Positions 21,250 to 29,312 of a stretch of 34,535 bases of DNA are shown here, one piece after another. Within the stretch, counting starts at the first letter, position 1. Each line of letters starts with the position of its first letter. The translations under genes were made by a program, and so were the position numbers. Below the pieces are notes generated by a model. It did no database searches, was not told where the DNA came from, and saw only the letters and a program-made list of their open reading frames with translations. Source of the DNA: Clostridia bacterium (GTDB taxonomy: Bacteria > Bacillota > Clostridia > Christensenellales > Borkfalkiaceae); NCBI GenBank assembly GCA_900769565.1, contig CAAGHC010000010.1:1-34535 (forward strand). The letters are read 5' to 3'.

Positions 21250-23103
21250 ATGGAAGTAGTATTATATTTAAGGTATAGTTCAGATAGACAGAACGAACAG
21301 TCTATTGAGGGACAACGCCGTGTTTGTGAAAAATATTGTGAGTCGATGGGCTACACTATCGTAGGCGAATACGCTGACCGTGCTATGAGTGCTATGAAAG
21401 ATACAGACAAACGTGTAAACTTTCAGCGTATGGTTAAGGACAGTGAGAAACGCTTATGGCAGGGCGTTATCGTCTATAAACTTGACCGATTTGCTCGAAA
21501 CAGATACGATTCGGCTACTTATAAAGCCCGACTTAAAAAGAACGGCGTAAGGGTTATTTCTGCCACTGAAAACATAAGCGATAACCCGGAGGGTATTATT
21601 CTTGAATCCGTTCTTGAGGGAATGGCAGAATTCTACTCCAAAGAGTTATCGCAAAAAATTACAAGGGGTATGTATGAGTCCGCTTTGAAATGCAATTCCT
21701 GCGGCGGTCATATATCACTTGGCTATAAAATTGAAAATAAAAAGTTGGTTATCGATCCTAAAACTGCACCTATCGTTAGAAAGGCGTTCGATATGTACGC
21801 AAACGGACATACTGTTGCCTATATCTGCCAAGTTCTTAATGAAGCCGGGTATAGAACCAAAACGGGAAGCCTTTTCAATAAGAATAGTTTCCATTCAATA
21901 TTCCGCAACCGAAAGTATATCGGGGAATACAAGTTTATGGATGTAGTTGTAGAGGGTGGCGTTCCTGCTATAATAGATAAGGAAACTTTTGAAAAAGTAC
22001 AAGTCATTCTCAACAGGAAAGCCCAAGCACCTGCACGGGGTAAAGCGTTGGTTGATTATATGCTGTCAGGAAAGGTTATCTGTGGACATTGTAATAAACT
22101 CGCAACGGGAACGGCAAGCACAAGCCATACCGGGCGTAAATACTTCTATTATACTTGCAGCGGACGGCGTGGACATAACGGATGCACCAAGACACCGATT
22201 CGTAAGGAACTGTTGGAAGAAGCGGTTGTAAACGATACTGTTGAAATGCTTACACCCGAAGTTATAGAATATCTTGCAGATTTAGCCGTAAAAGCATCTG
22301 AAAAGGAACGGCAGGACTACACCTTAATTTCGTCCCTACAAGCCGAAATTAGCGAATATGAGAAGTCCATTGAACGATTGCTCAAACTCGTGGAAAACGG
22401 GGCAGATTCGCCCACTTTAAGCAAGCGTTTGAATGAGTTGGAGAAAGCGAAACGCAGTGCCGAACGTAGCCTTGTGAAAGAAGAAGCCGAATACTTCCTT
22501 TTAGATAAAGACCAAGTAGTATTCTTTTTAACGCAGTTCACGCAGGGAGATAAAGCCGATCCTGAATTTCAACGCAGGATAATTGATTTGCTTATAAACT
22601 CTGTAATTGTTTGGGATGATGAAGATGACGGCGATGGTACTCATAAGATAACGATTACCTACAATTTAACGCCGAGAAAGAGTAAAACAATAACGGTTAA
22701 GGACTTGTCAAAGGTTGGGTGCGTATTTCAACCCGACAAGCCCACCACGTCAGGGCAAGGCTATTTCGTCCACCGTTGCTACTGCAACGGCTTGACCTAT
22801 GAGCCTGCCCTTCCTTTTTCCCAAAAATCTTTTGCCTTGCAAAATATTTTTGGGAGCCCTAATAATACTTGGTGTCCTCGGTGCGTATTTCACACACCCA
22901 AGTCCACCAAAAAAATATCTTCACCAAAACGGTGGGGATATTTTTTATATGGTGCAGAAAGTATACAAAGATTTGTTAGTGAAACACAACGGATATTATT
23001 CTTATTTACCCACTTTTTTCTCAAAAGTATTGACAATGCATATCGGTTAAGGTATAATTTATTAGTATATACTAATAATTATTATATTCTATGCGATAAT
23101 TAG
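21250..23103 (+). CDS. large serine recombinase (integrase)
   Basis: A 617-residue frame. The resolvase domain begins VVLYLRYSSDRQNEQS with catalytic Ser10, includes VYKLDRFARN, and ends with the EFYSKELSQKITRGM helix. The recombinase domain is next, then the zinc ribbon (CGHCNK ... YYTCSGRRGHNGC), then a coiled coil (about 365-430). It integrates and excises the element. Family members usually end near residue 500-540. From about codon 490 (SKVGCVFQPD...) the sequence no longer looks like protein-coding DNA and contains a terminator hairpin, so the tail is probably chance read-through across the element/host junction. The start at 21250 is chosen over an ATG at 21229 because it begins the catalytic strand. 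Confidence 0.92.
   Translation: MEVVLYLRYSSDRQNEQSIEGQRRVCEKYCESMGYTIVGEYADRAMSAMKDTDKRVNFQRMVKDSEKRLWQGVIVYKLDRFARNRYDSATYKARLKKNGVRVISATENISDNPEGIILESVLEGMAEFYSKELSQKITRGMYESALKCNSCGGHISLGYKIENKKLVIDPKTAPIVRKAFDMYANGHTVAYICQVLNEAGYRTKTGSLFNKNSFHSIFRNRKYIGEYKFMDVVVEGGVPAIIDKETFEKVQVILNRKAQAPARGKALVDYMLSGKVICGHCNKLATGTASTSHTGRKYFYYTCSGRRGHNGCTKTPIRKELLEEAVVNDTVEMLTPEVIEYLADLAVKASEKERQDYTLISSLQAEISEYEKSIERLLKLVENGADSPTLSKRLNELEKAKRSAERSLVKEEAEYFLLDKDQVVFFLTQFTQGDKADPEFQRRIIDLLINSVIVWDDEDDGDGTHKITITYNLTPRKSKTITVKDLSKVGCVFQPDKPTTSGQGYFVHRCYCNGLTYEPALPFSQKSFALQNIFGSPNNTWCPRCVFHTPKSTKKISSPKRWGYFLYGAESIQRFVSETQRILFLFTHFFLKSIDNAYRLRYNLLVYTNNYYILCDN
22718..22747 (+). repeat. direct repeat in recombinase tail, copy 1 (possible att)
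   Basis: GGTGCGTATTTCA at 22718-22730 recurs exactly at 22880-22892, 162 bp on. A few bases later both copies continue as AAG(C/T)CCACCA. Such repeats next to an integrase gene may mark recombination end points. Confidence 0.5.
22880..22909 (+). repeat. direct repeat in recombinase tail, copy 2 (possible att)
   Basis: The second copy of the 13-bp repeat plus the related AAGTCCACCA segment. It lies close to the first clearly host-like features (the terminator at 22914 and the promoter at 23030), so the junction may be here. Confidence 0.5.
22914..22948 (+). terminator. intrinsic terminator
   Basis: A 12-bp stem, AATATCTTCACC / GGTGGGGATATT (two G-U pairs), with a 5-base loop followed by a T-run. 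It lies inside the extended recombinase frame, which argues that the true coding end is upstream. It may end recombinase transcription or be the host terminator that lay beside the insertion site. Confidence 0.75.
23030..23058 (+). promoter_or_regulatory. promoter of the UDP-FucNAc operon
   Basis: TTGACA (23030-23035), a 17-base spacer and TATAAT (23053-23058): a perfect sigma-A promoter about 85 bases before the first gene. It shows the operon kept its own promoter on the chromosomal side of the element. Confidence 0.85.
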
Positions 23104-23141
23104 ATAATAGTATTAGAATAATAAAAGAGGATATGGTTCAA

Positions 23142-24188
23142 ATGGAAAAGAATATCTTTACAGGAAAAACGTTGTTGATTACAGGTGGAACGGGGAGTTT
23201 TGGCAACGCCGTTCTTAATCGTTTTTTAAAAACCGATATCGGTGAAATTAGAATTTTTTCTCGCGATGAGAAAAAACAAGACGATATGCGTCACGAATTT
23301 CAGGCAAGAATGCCCGAAGTTGCGGATAAAATTAAATTTTATATCGGCGACGTTCGTGATTTGCAGTCTATAAAAAATGCAATGCACGGAGTTGATTATA
23401 TATTCCACGCTGCAGCGCTAAAGCAAGTTCCATCTTGTGAGTTTTTCCCGATAGAGGCTGTAAAAACCAACGTTTTGGGAACAGAAAACGTGCTTACAGC
23501 AGCGATAGATGCAGGCGTTAAAAATATTGTTTGCTTATCAACTGACAAGGCTGCATATCCCGTTAACGCTATGGGGACTAGCAAGGCAATGATGGAAAAG
23601 GTTATTGTTGCAAAATCACGTACTGTAGACCCTGCAAAGACCAAAATTTGTTGTACTCGTTACGGTAACGTTATGTGCTCTCGTGGTTCTGTTATTCCGC
23701 TTTGGATTGACCAAATTAGAAGTGGTAAACCTATAACTATAACAGATGGAACAATGACAAGATTTATAATGTCGTTAGACGAGGCTGTTGACCTAGTTTT
23801 ATTTGCATTTGAACATGGTGTAAGTGGTGATATTTTAGTTCAAAAAGCGCCAGCATGTACCATTCAAACTCAAGCAGAGGCAGTTTGCGAACTCTTTGGT
23901 GGTGACAAGAACGCTATTAAAGTAATAGGAATTCGTCACGGTGAAAAGATGTATGAAACTCTTTTAACTAACGAAGAATGCGCAAATGCTGTCGATATGG
24001 GTAATTTCTATCGTGTTCCGAGCGATAAGCGTGGACTTAACTATGATAAATATTTTAAAGATGGTGACGTTGAACGCAATACGCTGACCGAATTTAATTC
24101 AAACAATACCGAACTTTTAAGTGTGGAAGAAGTAAAACAAAAACTTCTTACACTTTCTTATATACAAGAAGAGTTAGAAAATAAATAA
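23142..24188 (+). CDS. capE: UDP-GlcNAc 4,6-dehydratase/5-epimerase (CapE/FnlA type)
   Basis: A 348-residue short-chain dehydrogenase-type enzyme. It has the NAD(P) loop TGGTGSFG near the N-terminus, FSRDEKKQDDMRHEF, FHAAALKQVPSCEFFP and STDKAAYPVNAMGTSK. In the last, Met replaces the usual Tyr of YxxxK, a feature of CapE rather than FlaA1/PseB. It would convert UDP-GlcNAc to a UDP-2-acetamido-4-keto-6-deoxy sugar, the first step to UDP-N-acetyl-L-fucosamine. It heads the operon with CapF- and CapG-like genes. AGAGGA lies 11 bases before 23142; an ATG at 23133 is too close to it. Confidence 0.88.
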   Translation: MEKNIFTGKTLLITGGTGSFGNAVLNRFLKTDIGEIRIFSRDEKKQDDMRHEFQARMPEVADKIKFYIGDVRDLQSIKNAMHGVDYIFHAAALKQVPSCEFFPIEAVKTNVLGTENVLTAAIDAGVKNIVCLSTDKAAYPVNAMGTSKAMMEKVIVAKSRTVDPAKTKICCTRYGNVMCSRGSVIPLWIDQIRSGKPITITDGTMTRFIMSLDEAVDLVLFAFEHGVSGDILVQKAPACTIQTQAEAVCELFGGDKNAIKVIGIRHGEKMYETLLTNEECANAVDMGNFYRVPSDKRGLNYDKYFKDGDVERNTLTEFNSNNTELLSVEEVKQKLLTLSYIQEELENK

Positions 24189-24198
24189 GGGAAATATA

Positions 24199-25398
24199 AT
24201 GAAAGTTTTAGTAACAGGGGCAAAAGGATTCGTAGGTAAAAACTTATGCGAAAGTTTGAAAAATATTCGTGATGGAAAGGATAGAACTAGGCAAGAACTC
24301 AAAATTGAAGAAATTTACGAATATGATATAGATACCGCCCCCGAGCTTTTAGAAGAATATTGTCAAAAAGCTGACTTTGTATTTAACCTAGCGGGAGTAA
24401 ATCGCCCTAAAAATACAGAAGAGTTTATGCAAGGCAACTTTGGCTTTGCCTCTACGCTATTAGACACACTTAAAAAGTATAAAAACACCTGTCCCGTAAT
24501 GCTTTCATCGTCTATTCAGGCAACTCTTATCGGCAGATATGCAGAAGGTGAATACGGTAAAAGTAAAAAGGCAGGGGAAGACTTGTTTTTTGATTATGGT
24601 AGGGAAAACGGGGTAAAAGTTTTAGTATATCGTTTTCCGAATTTATTTGGTAAGTGGTGTAGACCGAATTATAATAGTGCCGTAGCTACTTTTTGTAATA
24701 ATATTGCAAACGATTTGCCTATTACAGTCAATGATAGAAATACAGTTTTGGAACTTTTATATATAGATGATTTGGTTTCAGAGATGCTTGATGCTTTAGA
24801 AAACAAAGAACATCACTGCGAGTTTGACGGCATAGACACCATTTTAAGTGATAAAGGCAAATTCTGTGCCGTACCTAGAACTCATAAGGTAACTTTGGAT
24901 GAGATTGTAGACCTTTTAGAAAGTTTTAAGTCGCAAACCAGCACCCTTTTAATGCCTGAAATTCCATATGATAGTTTTGCCAAAAAACTTTATTCTACAT
25001 ATTTGTCTTATTTGCCAAAAGAAAAGGTGTCGTTCCCACTAAAAATGAACGTTGACGCTAGGGGAAGTTTTACAGAATTATTAAAAATTGAAAAATGTGG
25101 ACAAATTTCAGTTAACATTTCTAAACCCGGTATAACAAAAGGTCAACACTGGCACAATACTAAATGGGAATTTTTTATAGTAGTCAGTGGTCAGGGCCTT
25201 ATTCAACAACGTAAAATCGGCACGGATGAGGTATTAAATTTTTACGTTAGTGGTGAGAAAATTGAGGCTATACATATGTTGCCGGGCTACACCCATAATA
25301 TTATAAATTTATCAAAAACAGAAGATTTGGTTACGGTAATGTGGGCAAACGAGCAGTTTGACCCAACTCATCCCGACACTTTTTTTGAAGAGGTTTAG
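24199..25398 (+). CDS. capF: CapF-type bifunctional 4-keto-sugar reductase with cupin domain
   Basis: A 399-residue protein. The N-terminal SDR domain (GAKGFVGKNL, FVFNLAGVNRP, and YGKSKKAGE as YxxxK) is fused to a C-terminal cupin with metal-binding histidines (ITKGQHWHNTKWEFFIVVSG). This two-domain layout is specific to CapF/WbjC/FnlB. The cupin epimerises at C3 and the SDR reduces at C4 to give UDP-2-acetamido-2,6-dideoxy-L-talose. It starts 10 bases after the CapE-like gene and lies before the CapG-like gene, with one gene between. Confidence 0.9.
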   Translation: MKVLVTGAKGFVGKNLCESLKNIRDGKDRTRQELKIEEIYEYDIDTAPELLEEYCQKADFVFNLAGVNRPKNTEEFMQGNFGFASTLLDTLKKYKNTCPVMLSSSIQATLIGRYAEGEYGKSKKAGEDLFFDYGRENGVKVLVYRFPNLFGKWCRPNYNSAVATFCNNIANDLPITVNDRNTVLELLYIDDLVSEMLDALENKEHHCEFDGIDTILSDKGKFCAVPRTHKVTLDEIVDLLESFKSQTSTLLMPEIPYDSFAKKLYSTYLSYLPKEKVSFPLKMNVDARGSFTELLKIEKCGQISVNISKPGITKGQHWHNTKWEFFIVVSGQGLIQQRKIGTDEVLNFYVSGEKIEAIHMLPGYTHNIINLSKTEDLVTVMWANEQFDPTHPDTFFEEV

Positions 25399-25399
25399 A

Positions 25400-26632
25400 A
25401 TGACTTTTTTTGATAAACTTTCTTCCGAACAGAGAGTTCTGTTAGGATTAGTTTCAAAACAAATGTCCGATACACCTGAAATGGTAACAATATCCGAAAG
25501 TGATTTAAGGAACGTTGACTGGAAAGCAATAGCAACAGAATCACTTTATCAGGCTGTAGGATTGATTGCTTTTGATTCTGTAAATGAGTATAGAGAATAT
25601 ATATCTGATGACGTTTATAATGGTTGGTTTAAAATGTCTGGCAGTATAATGTCTTCAAACGTGCGTACTGCATATGCTCAAAGTCAATTAGTAGAATTAC
25701 TAAATAAAAACGGATTAAAGCACTTAATATTAAAAGGACTATCAGCGGCTAAAGATTATAAAAAGCCACAATTGCGTTCACTTGGCGACGTTGATTTTTT
25801 AGTGGATACAAGCGAGCAAGATAAGATTGAAAAACTACTTATCGAGCAAGGATACGAGCGTTGGGAAGAAAAGGAACACGCTTGTCACGTTGTGTTTAGA
25901 AAGCCACATGCTCATCTTGAAATGCATTATGAAATAGCAGGTATTCCTTTTGGAGAAGTTGGAGAAAAGGTTAGAAAATACCTTGACGGTGCGATAAACA
26001 AGTCTGACGTATGTGAACTAGACGGTAATAAATTTAATACACCTATTCCTGAAATTCAAGGTGCAGTTTTACTACTTCACATGCAACACCACATGCTCGG
26101 CGAAGGGCTTGGAATTAGACATATGTGCGACTGGTTAAGGTTTATTAGTGCGACTCGAGATATGTCGTTTTGGGAAGAAAAATTCCTACCGTTTATTAAG
26201 GAAATCGGATTGTTTACCTATGCGGAAACAATGACTAAAACTTGCGCAATATATCTTGGTGGCTATCTTCCCGAATGGGCAAAAAACGCAGATGAAACCT
26301 TGTGTTTTGAAATAATCGTTGATATGTTTAAAAACGGTAATTTTGGCAAAAAAGACGCAAGTAGGGCAATGAGTGGTAATCTAATATCCGAGCACGGAAA
26401 AAACGGCACGAAACACGGTAAATTATATAATGCTTTGTATAGAATCCATAGTGCAGTTTTTAGAAAATTCCCCGTGGTTAGAAAAGTTATTATACTCTAT
26501 CCATTTTTATTTGTTTGGATATCGATAAAGTATTTTATAAAAGCAATTCCTGTGTTTGGTAAAACTATATCGGTTGCAAACGAGAGAAAGAGTATATACG
26601 AAAAATTACACGTTTTTGAAACAGAAGATTAA
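25400..26632 (+). CDS. nucleotidyltransferase-family protein (NTP_transf_5 type)
   Basis: A 410-residue protein of the uncharacterised nucleotidyltransferase family found in polysaccharide gene clusters. The core is HLILKGLSAAKDYKKPQLRS followed by LGDVDFLVD, giving the K-G and D-x-D residues of the fold, then a conserved EMHYEIAG block. The substrate is unknown. The start at 25400 is one base after the previous stop, indicating coupling. A hydrophobic segment near the C-terminus (VVRKVIILYPFLFVWISIKY) may attach it to the membrane. Confidence 0.8.
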   Translation: MTFFDKLSSEQRVLLGLVSKQMSDTPEMVTISESDLRNVDWKAIATESLYQAVGLIAFDSVNEYREYISDDVYNGWFKMSGSIMSSNVRTAYAQSQLVELLNKNGLKHLILKGLSAAKDYKKPQLRSLGDVDFLVDTSEQDKIEKLLIEQGYERWEEKEHACHVVFRKPHAHLEMHYEIAGIPFGEVGEKVRKYLDGAINKSDVCELDGNKFNTPIPEIQGAVLLLHMQHHMLGEGLGIRHMCDWLRFISATRDMSFWEEKFLPFIKEIGLFTYAETMTKTCAIYLGGYLPEWAKNADETLCFEIIVDMFKNGNFGKKDASRAMSGNLISEHGKNGTKHGKLYNALYRIHSAVFRKFPVVRKVIILYPFLFVWISIKYFIKAIPVFGKTISVANERKSIYEKLHVFETED

Positions 26633-26641
26633 GGAGAAAAT

Positions 26642-27826
26642 ATGAATATTAAACTTGATTATTCGGACGTAAAGTTTAAGAATAACGGTAAATTAAAGTT
26701 ATTAATTATAGTTGGTACACGACCTGAAATTATTCGTCTTTCTGCTGTAATAAATAAATGTCGTCAATATTTTGATTGCGTTTTAGCACACACTGGTCAA
26801 AATTACGACTATAATTTGAACGGTGTATTCTTTAAGGATTTAAAACTTGCCGACCCAGAAGTGTATATGGACGCTGTTGGTGACGATTTAGGCGCTACGG
26901 TTGGCAATATCATAAATTGCTCGTATAAACTAATGAATGCAATCAAACCCGACGCTCTTTTGATTTTAGGCGATACGAATAGTTGTCTTTCTGCAATTTC
27001 TGCAAAGAGATTACATATTCCTATTTTCCACATGGAAGCAGGTAATAGATGTAAGGACGAGTGCTTGCCTGAAGAAACGAATAGAAGAATAGTTGATATA
27101 ATTTCCGACGTAAACCTTGCTTATTCCGAACACGCAAGAAGATATCTTGCAGAGTGTGGTCTTCCTAGGGAAAGAACTTACGTTACAGGTTCGCCTATGG
27201 CTGAAGTTTTAGCAAATAATATTGACCAAATCGAAAAGAGTGACGTGCTTAAAAAACTTGGACTAAAGAAAAAACAGTATATACTTTTGTCAGCGCATAG
27301 AGAAGAAAATATAGATACCGAAAAGAACTTTTTAAGTTTATTTAACGCTATAAATTCTATTTGCGAAAAGTACGATATGCCTATTCTTTATTCTTGCCAT
27401 CCTAGAAGTCGTAATCGTCTTGAAAAGAGTGGTTTTACGCTTGATAAGAGAGTAATACGTCACGACCCGTTAGGTTTTCATGATTATAATAACTTGCAAA
27501 TGAATGCTTTTGCCGTAATATCCGATAGTGGAACGTTACCAGAAGAAAGTAGTTATTTCACGTCAATCGGCAAGCCGTTCCCAGCAGTATGTATAAGAAC
27601 AAGTACCGAGCGCCCAGAGGCTCTAGACAAGGGCTGTTTTGTGCTTGCAGGCATAGATGAGTTAGGGCTTGTTCAAGCAGTAGAAACGGCTGTTGAGGCT
27701 GTTAAAAACGGTGATAACGGTATACCCGTACCCGATTACGTAGACCAAAACGTTTCTAATAAAGTTGTAAAAATTATTCAGTCTTACACTGGTGTAGTAA
27801 ACAAGATGGTTTGGAGAAAGTTTTAA
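26642..27826 (+). CDS. capG: UDP-sugar 2-epimerase (CapG/FnlC/WecB type)
   Basis: A 394-residue non-hydrolysing 2-epimerase: VGTRPEIIRLSAVI, HTGQNYDYNLNGVFF, LGDTNSCLSAI, HMEAGNRC, SAHREENIDTE and SDSGTLPEESSYF. Fold and length fit the WecB family. Next to CapE and CapF it is best read as the UDP-L-FucNAc-forming epimerase rather than WecB, which makes UDP-ManNAc. It completes the three-enzyme route. AAGGAG precedes the start. Confidence 0.88.
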   Translation: MNIKLDYSDVKFKNNGKLKLLIIVGTRPEIIRLSAVINKCRQYFDCVLAHTGQNYDYNLNGVFFKDLKLADPEVYMDAVGDDLGATVGNIINCSYKLMNAIKPDALLILGDTNSCLSAISAKRLHIPIFHMEAGNRCKDECLPEETNRRIVDIISDVNLAYSEHARRYLAECGLPRERTYVTGSPMAEVLANNIDQIEKSDVLKKLGLKKKQYILLSAHREENIDTEKNFLSLFNAINSICEKYDMPILYSCHPRSRNRLEKSGFTLDKRVIRHDPLGFHDYNNLQMNAFAVISDSGTLPEESSYFTSIGKPFPAVCIRTSTERPEALDKGCFVLAGIDELGLVQAVETAVEAVKNGDNGIPVPDYVDQNVSNKVVKIIQSYTGVVNKMVWRKF

Positions 27827-27855
27827 TAAATATCAATAAACAAGGAAATATTAAC

Positions 27856-28752
27856 ATGATTATAGACATACATTCGCACGTTTATAAAAATCCGTTACCA
27901 TTCGTGACACCCGTTTGTAACCCCGAAGAACTCGTAAAAAAATACGACGAGTTGGGGATAGATAAGGCTGTGTTATTACCGTTTGTAAATTCAGAGATTT
28001 ACTTTACGCAATCGGTGGACGAAGTGATTGAAATTTGTCAGCAATATCCTGACAGATTTATACCTTATTGTAACGTTGACCCAAGGTGTATGACCAACGC
28101 ACCAAACGCACCTTTACATAAGGTTTTGGAGTATTATAAAAACAAAGGTTGTAAGGGTGTAGGGGAAGTAATGCCAAACATGGAACTTATGGACCCCAAA
28201 GTGCAAAATCTTTTCCGTGCAGCAGAAGAAGTTGGACTGCCTATTGTATTTGACGGCTCGGTTGTAAAAGACGGTGATTTCGGTTTGTATGATGACCCTG
28301 GTTTACCACAGTTAGAGCACACCTTACAGCGTTTTCCAAAACTTAAAATTTTTGGACACGGTCCTACTTTTTGGGCAGAATTATATAAACTAAAAACCCC
28401 CGGTGAAAGAGGCTTTATATTTAACTTTAAAGGCGACGACCAAGTTGGTAGATTTGGCGAAGAAAAGGTGGAAGAAGGCGTAGTTCCCGTGCTTTTAAGA
28501 AGGTATGAAAACTTATGTTGTGACCTTTCTGATTTTACACCGATTGCCGCACTTTCAAGGAATTTTGAGTACACTAAAAAGTTTTTTGTTGAGTTCCAAG
28601 ATAGGCTATATTTTGGAACGGATTTTTGTAATAAATACGTAGAAGTTGAGCACGTTGATTTTATTAATAAACTTCTAAACGACGGTATAATTACTAAAGA
28701 AATTTACGATAAAGTAACGCATAAAAATGCGATTAAACTTTTAGATTTATAA
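27856..28752 (+). CDS. amidohydrolase family protein (Amidohydro_2 type)
   Basis: A 298-residue TIM-barrel hydrolase with an N-terminal metal motif IDIHSHVY, a barrel strand NVDPRCMTN, GHGPTFWAE and the late FGTDFCNKY Asp. The family includes decarboxylases and lactonases; the substrate is unknown. Here it is the last gene of a nucleotide-sugar operon and may act on a sugar precursor or side product. AAGGAA fixes the start at 27856; the open frame upstream overlaps the previous gene. A terminator follows at once. Confidence 0.8.
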   Translation: MIIDIHSHVYKNPLPFVTPVCNPEELVKKYDELGIDKAVLLPFVNSEIYFTQSVDEVIEICQQYPDRFIPYCNVDPRCMTNAPNAPLHKVLEYYKNKGCKGVGEVMPNMELMDPKVQNLFRAAEEVGLPIVFDGSVVKDGDFGLYDDPGLPQLEHTLQRFPKLKIFGHGPTFWAELYKLKTPGERGFIFNFKGDDQVGRFGEEKVEEGVVPVLLRRYENLCCDLSDFTPIAALSRNFEYTKKFFVEFQDRLYFGTDFCNKYVEVEHVDFINKLLNDGIITKEIYDKVTHKNAIKLLDL

Positions 28753-28790
28753 TCTAAATTTAACATAAATTTTAAGATAAATATTGAAAA

Positions 28791-28822
28791 GGCGTAGTCT
28801 ACGACTACGCCAAATTTTTTAT
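28791..28822 (+). terminator. operon terminator
   Basis: A perfect 9-bp stem, GGCGTAGTC / GACTACGCC, with a TAC loop followed by AAATTTTTTATTTT. It ends the five-gene sugar operon. Confidence 0.85.
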
Positions 28823-28828
28823 TTTATA

Positions 28829-28865
28829 ACTAAAAATAAAAACCCTTGCTCAAAAATAGCAAGGG
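28829..28865 (-). terminator. terminator of the SRP RNA gene
   Basis: On the - strand, CCCTTGCT / AGCAAGGG with a 7-base loop is followed by a T-rich run. It lies about 20 bases beyond the 3' end of the SRP RNA. Confidence 0.8.
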
Positions 28866-28881
28866 AAAGTTTACAAAAAAA

Positions 28882-29146
28882 CCGTGCATCCCGACTTGAC
28901 AGACGACGCCGAAGCGTTAACCAAACAGGTGACTCCGTTAAAGCAACCTTACATCACACGTACAGGTCTACTTAGTGCTGCTTTATTCCTAACCTGACAC
29001 GGTTCGCAGGTGCACGTTGCATAAGACCTTAACATCAACGTTCCTTATCTGGCACGGCCTTCCACGACGAAAGCCTAAACGGGCATTCAGTTCCGCTAAG
29101 CGAATTGCGGATAACAGGGCATCGCTAACTCCCCACCTAGCACGGC
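28882..29146 (-). ncRNA. ffs: signal recognition particle RNA (long Gram-positive type)
   Basis: Read on the - strand, the RNA begins CCGTGCTAGGTGGGGAGTTA and GATGCCCTGTTATCCGCAAT, and ends GTCAAGTCGGGATGCACGG. These pair to close the Alu-type end and match the Bacillus scRNA pattern. Domain IV, which binds Ffh, is GTCAGGTTAGGAATAAAGCA followed by GCA: the GGAA tetraloop is kept, but the flanking UCC/GGA pair is replaced by UUA/UAA, a compensating change. At about 265 bases it is the long form with an Alu domain. It is flanked by its own promoter and terminator. Confidence 0.92.
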
Positions 29147-29152
29147 TATACT

Positions 29153-29181
29153 ATTCTAACTTAAAAAAACAAAATTAGCAA
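29153..29181 (-). promoter_or_regulatory. SRP RNA promoter
   Basis: On the - strand: TTGCTA (29176-29181), a 17-base spacer and TAGAAT (29153-29158), ending about 7 bases before the RNA start. Confidence 0.75.
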
Positions 29182-29220
29182 GTTATTTTAGTTAAAATTC
29201 TCAAAAAACCCTAAATTAAC

Positions 29221-29249
29221 TTTACAAAAGGCGCAAATATAAGTATAAT
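29221..29249 (+). promoter_or_regulatory. ileS promoter
   Basis: TTTACA (29221-29226), a 17-base spacer and TATAAT (29244-29249), about 64 bases before the ileS start. It diverges from the SRP RNA promoter 40 bp away. The leader is too short for a T-box. Confidence 0.8.
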
Positions 29250-29312
29250 TTATTAGATATTGTATTTAAATATCGAAAGGCAAATAAACAAACTCAATCG
29301 GGAGTCAGTAAA

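Larger units (their letters stand above)
1..22900. mobile_element. integrated phage-like element (left end outside window)
   Basis: This is inferred from content. The segment carries a phage early module on the - strand (terminase-small-like, primase, D5 helicase, family B polymerase, ERF, YqaJ nuclease, SSB-like, orphan methyltransferases), a divergent XRE repressor and a large serine recombinase at the right edge. Ordinary chromosomal genes begin at about 23.1 kb. The exact right junction is not resolved; it probably lies within 22.7-22.9 kb, where the recombinase frame stops resembling its family. No structural, large terminase or lysis genes are seen, so it is either a partial view of a prophage or a satellite-like or replicating element. 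The left end is outside the window. Confidence 0.75.

Noticed and set aside
22799..23050. 83-residue + frame with a hydrophobic stretch overlapping the recombinase tail
   Set aside because: It spans a terminator hairpin and the promoter region of the next operon and has no ribosome binding site or family resemblance.
29181..29312. T-box riboswitch before ileS
   Set aside because: The promoter lies too close to the start codon, and no antiterminator or specifier structure is visible.
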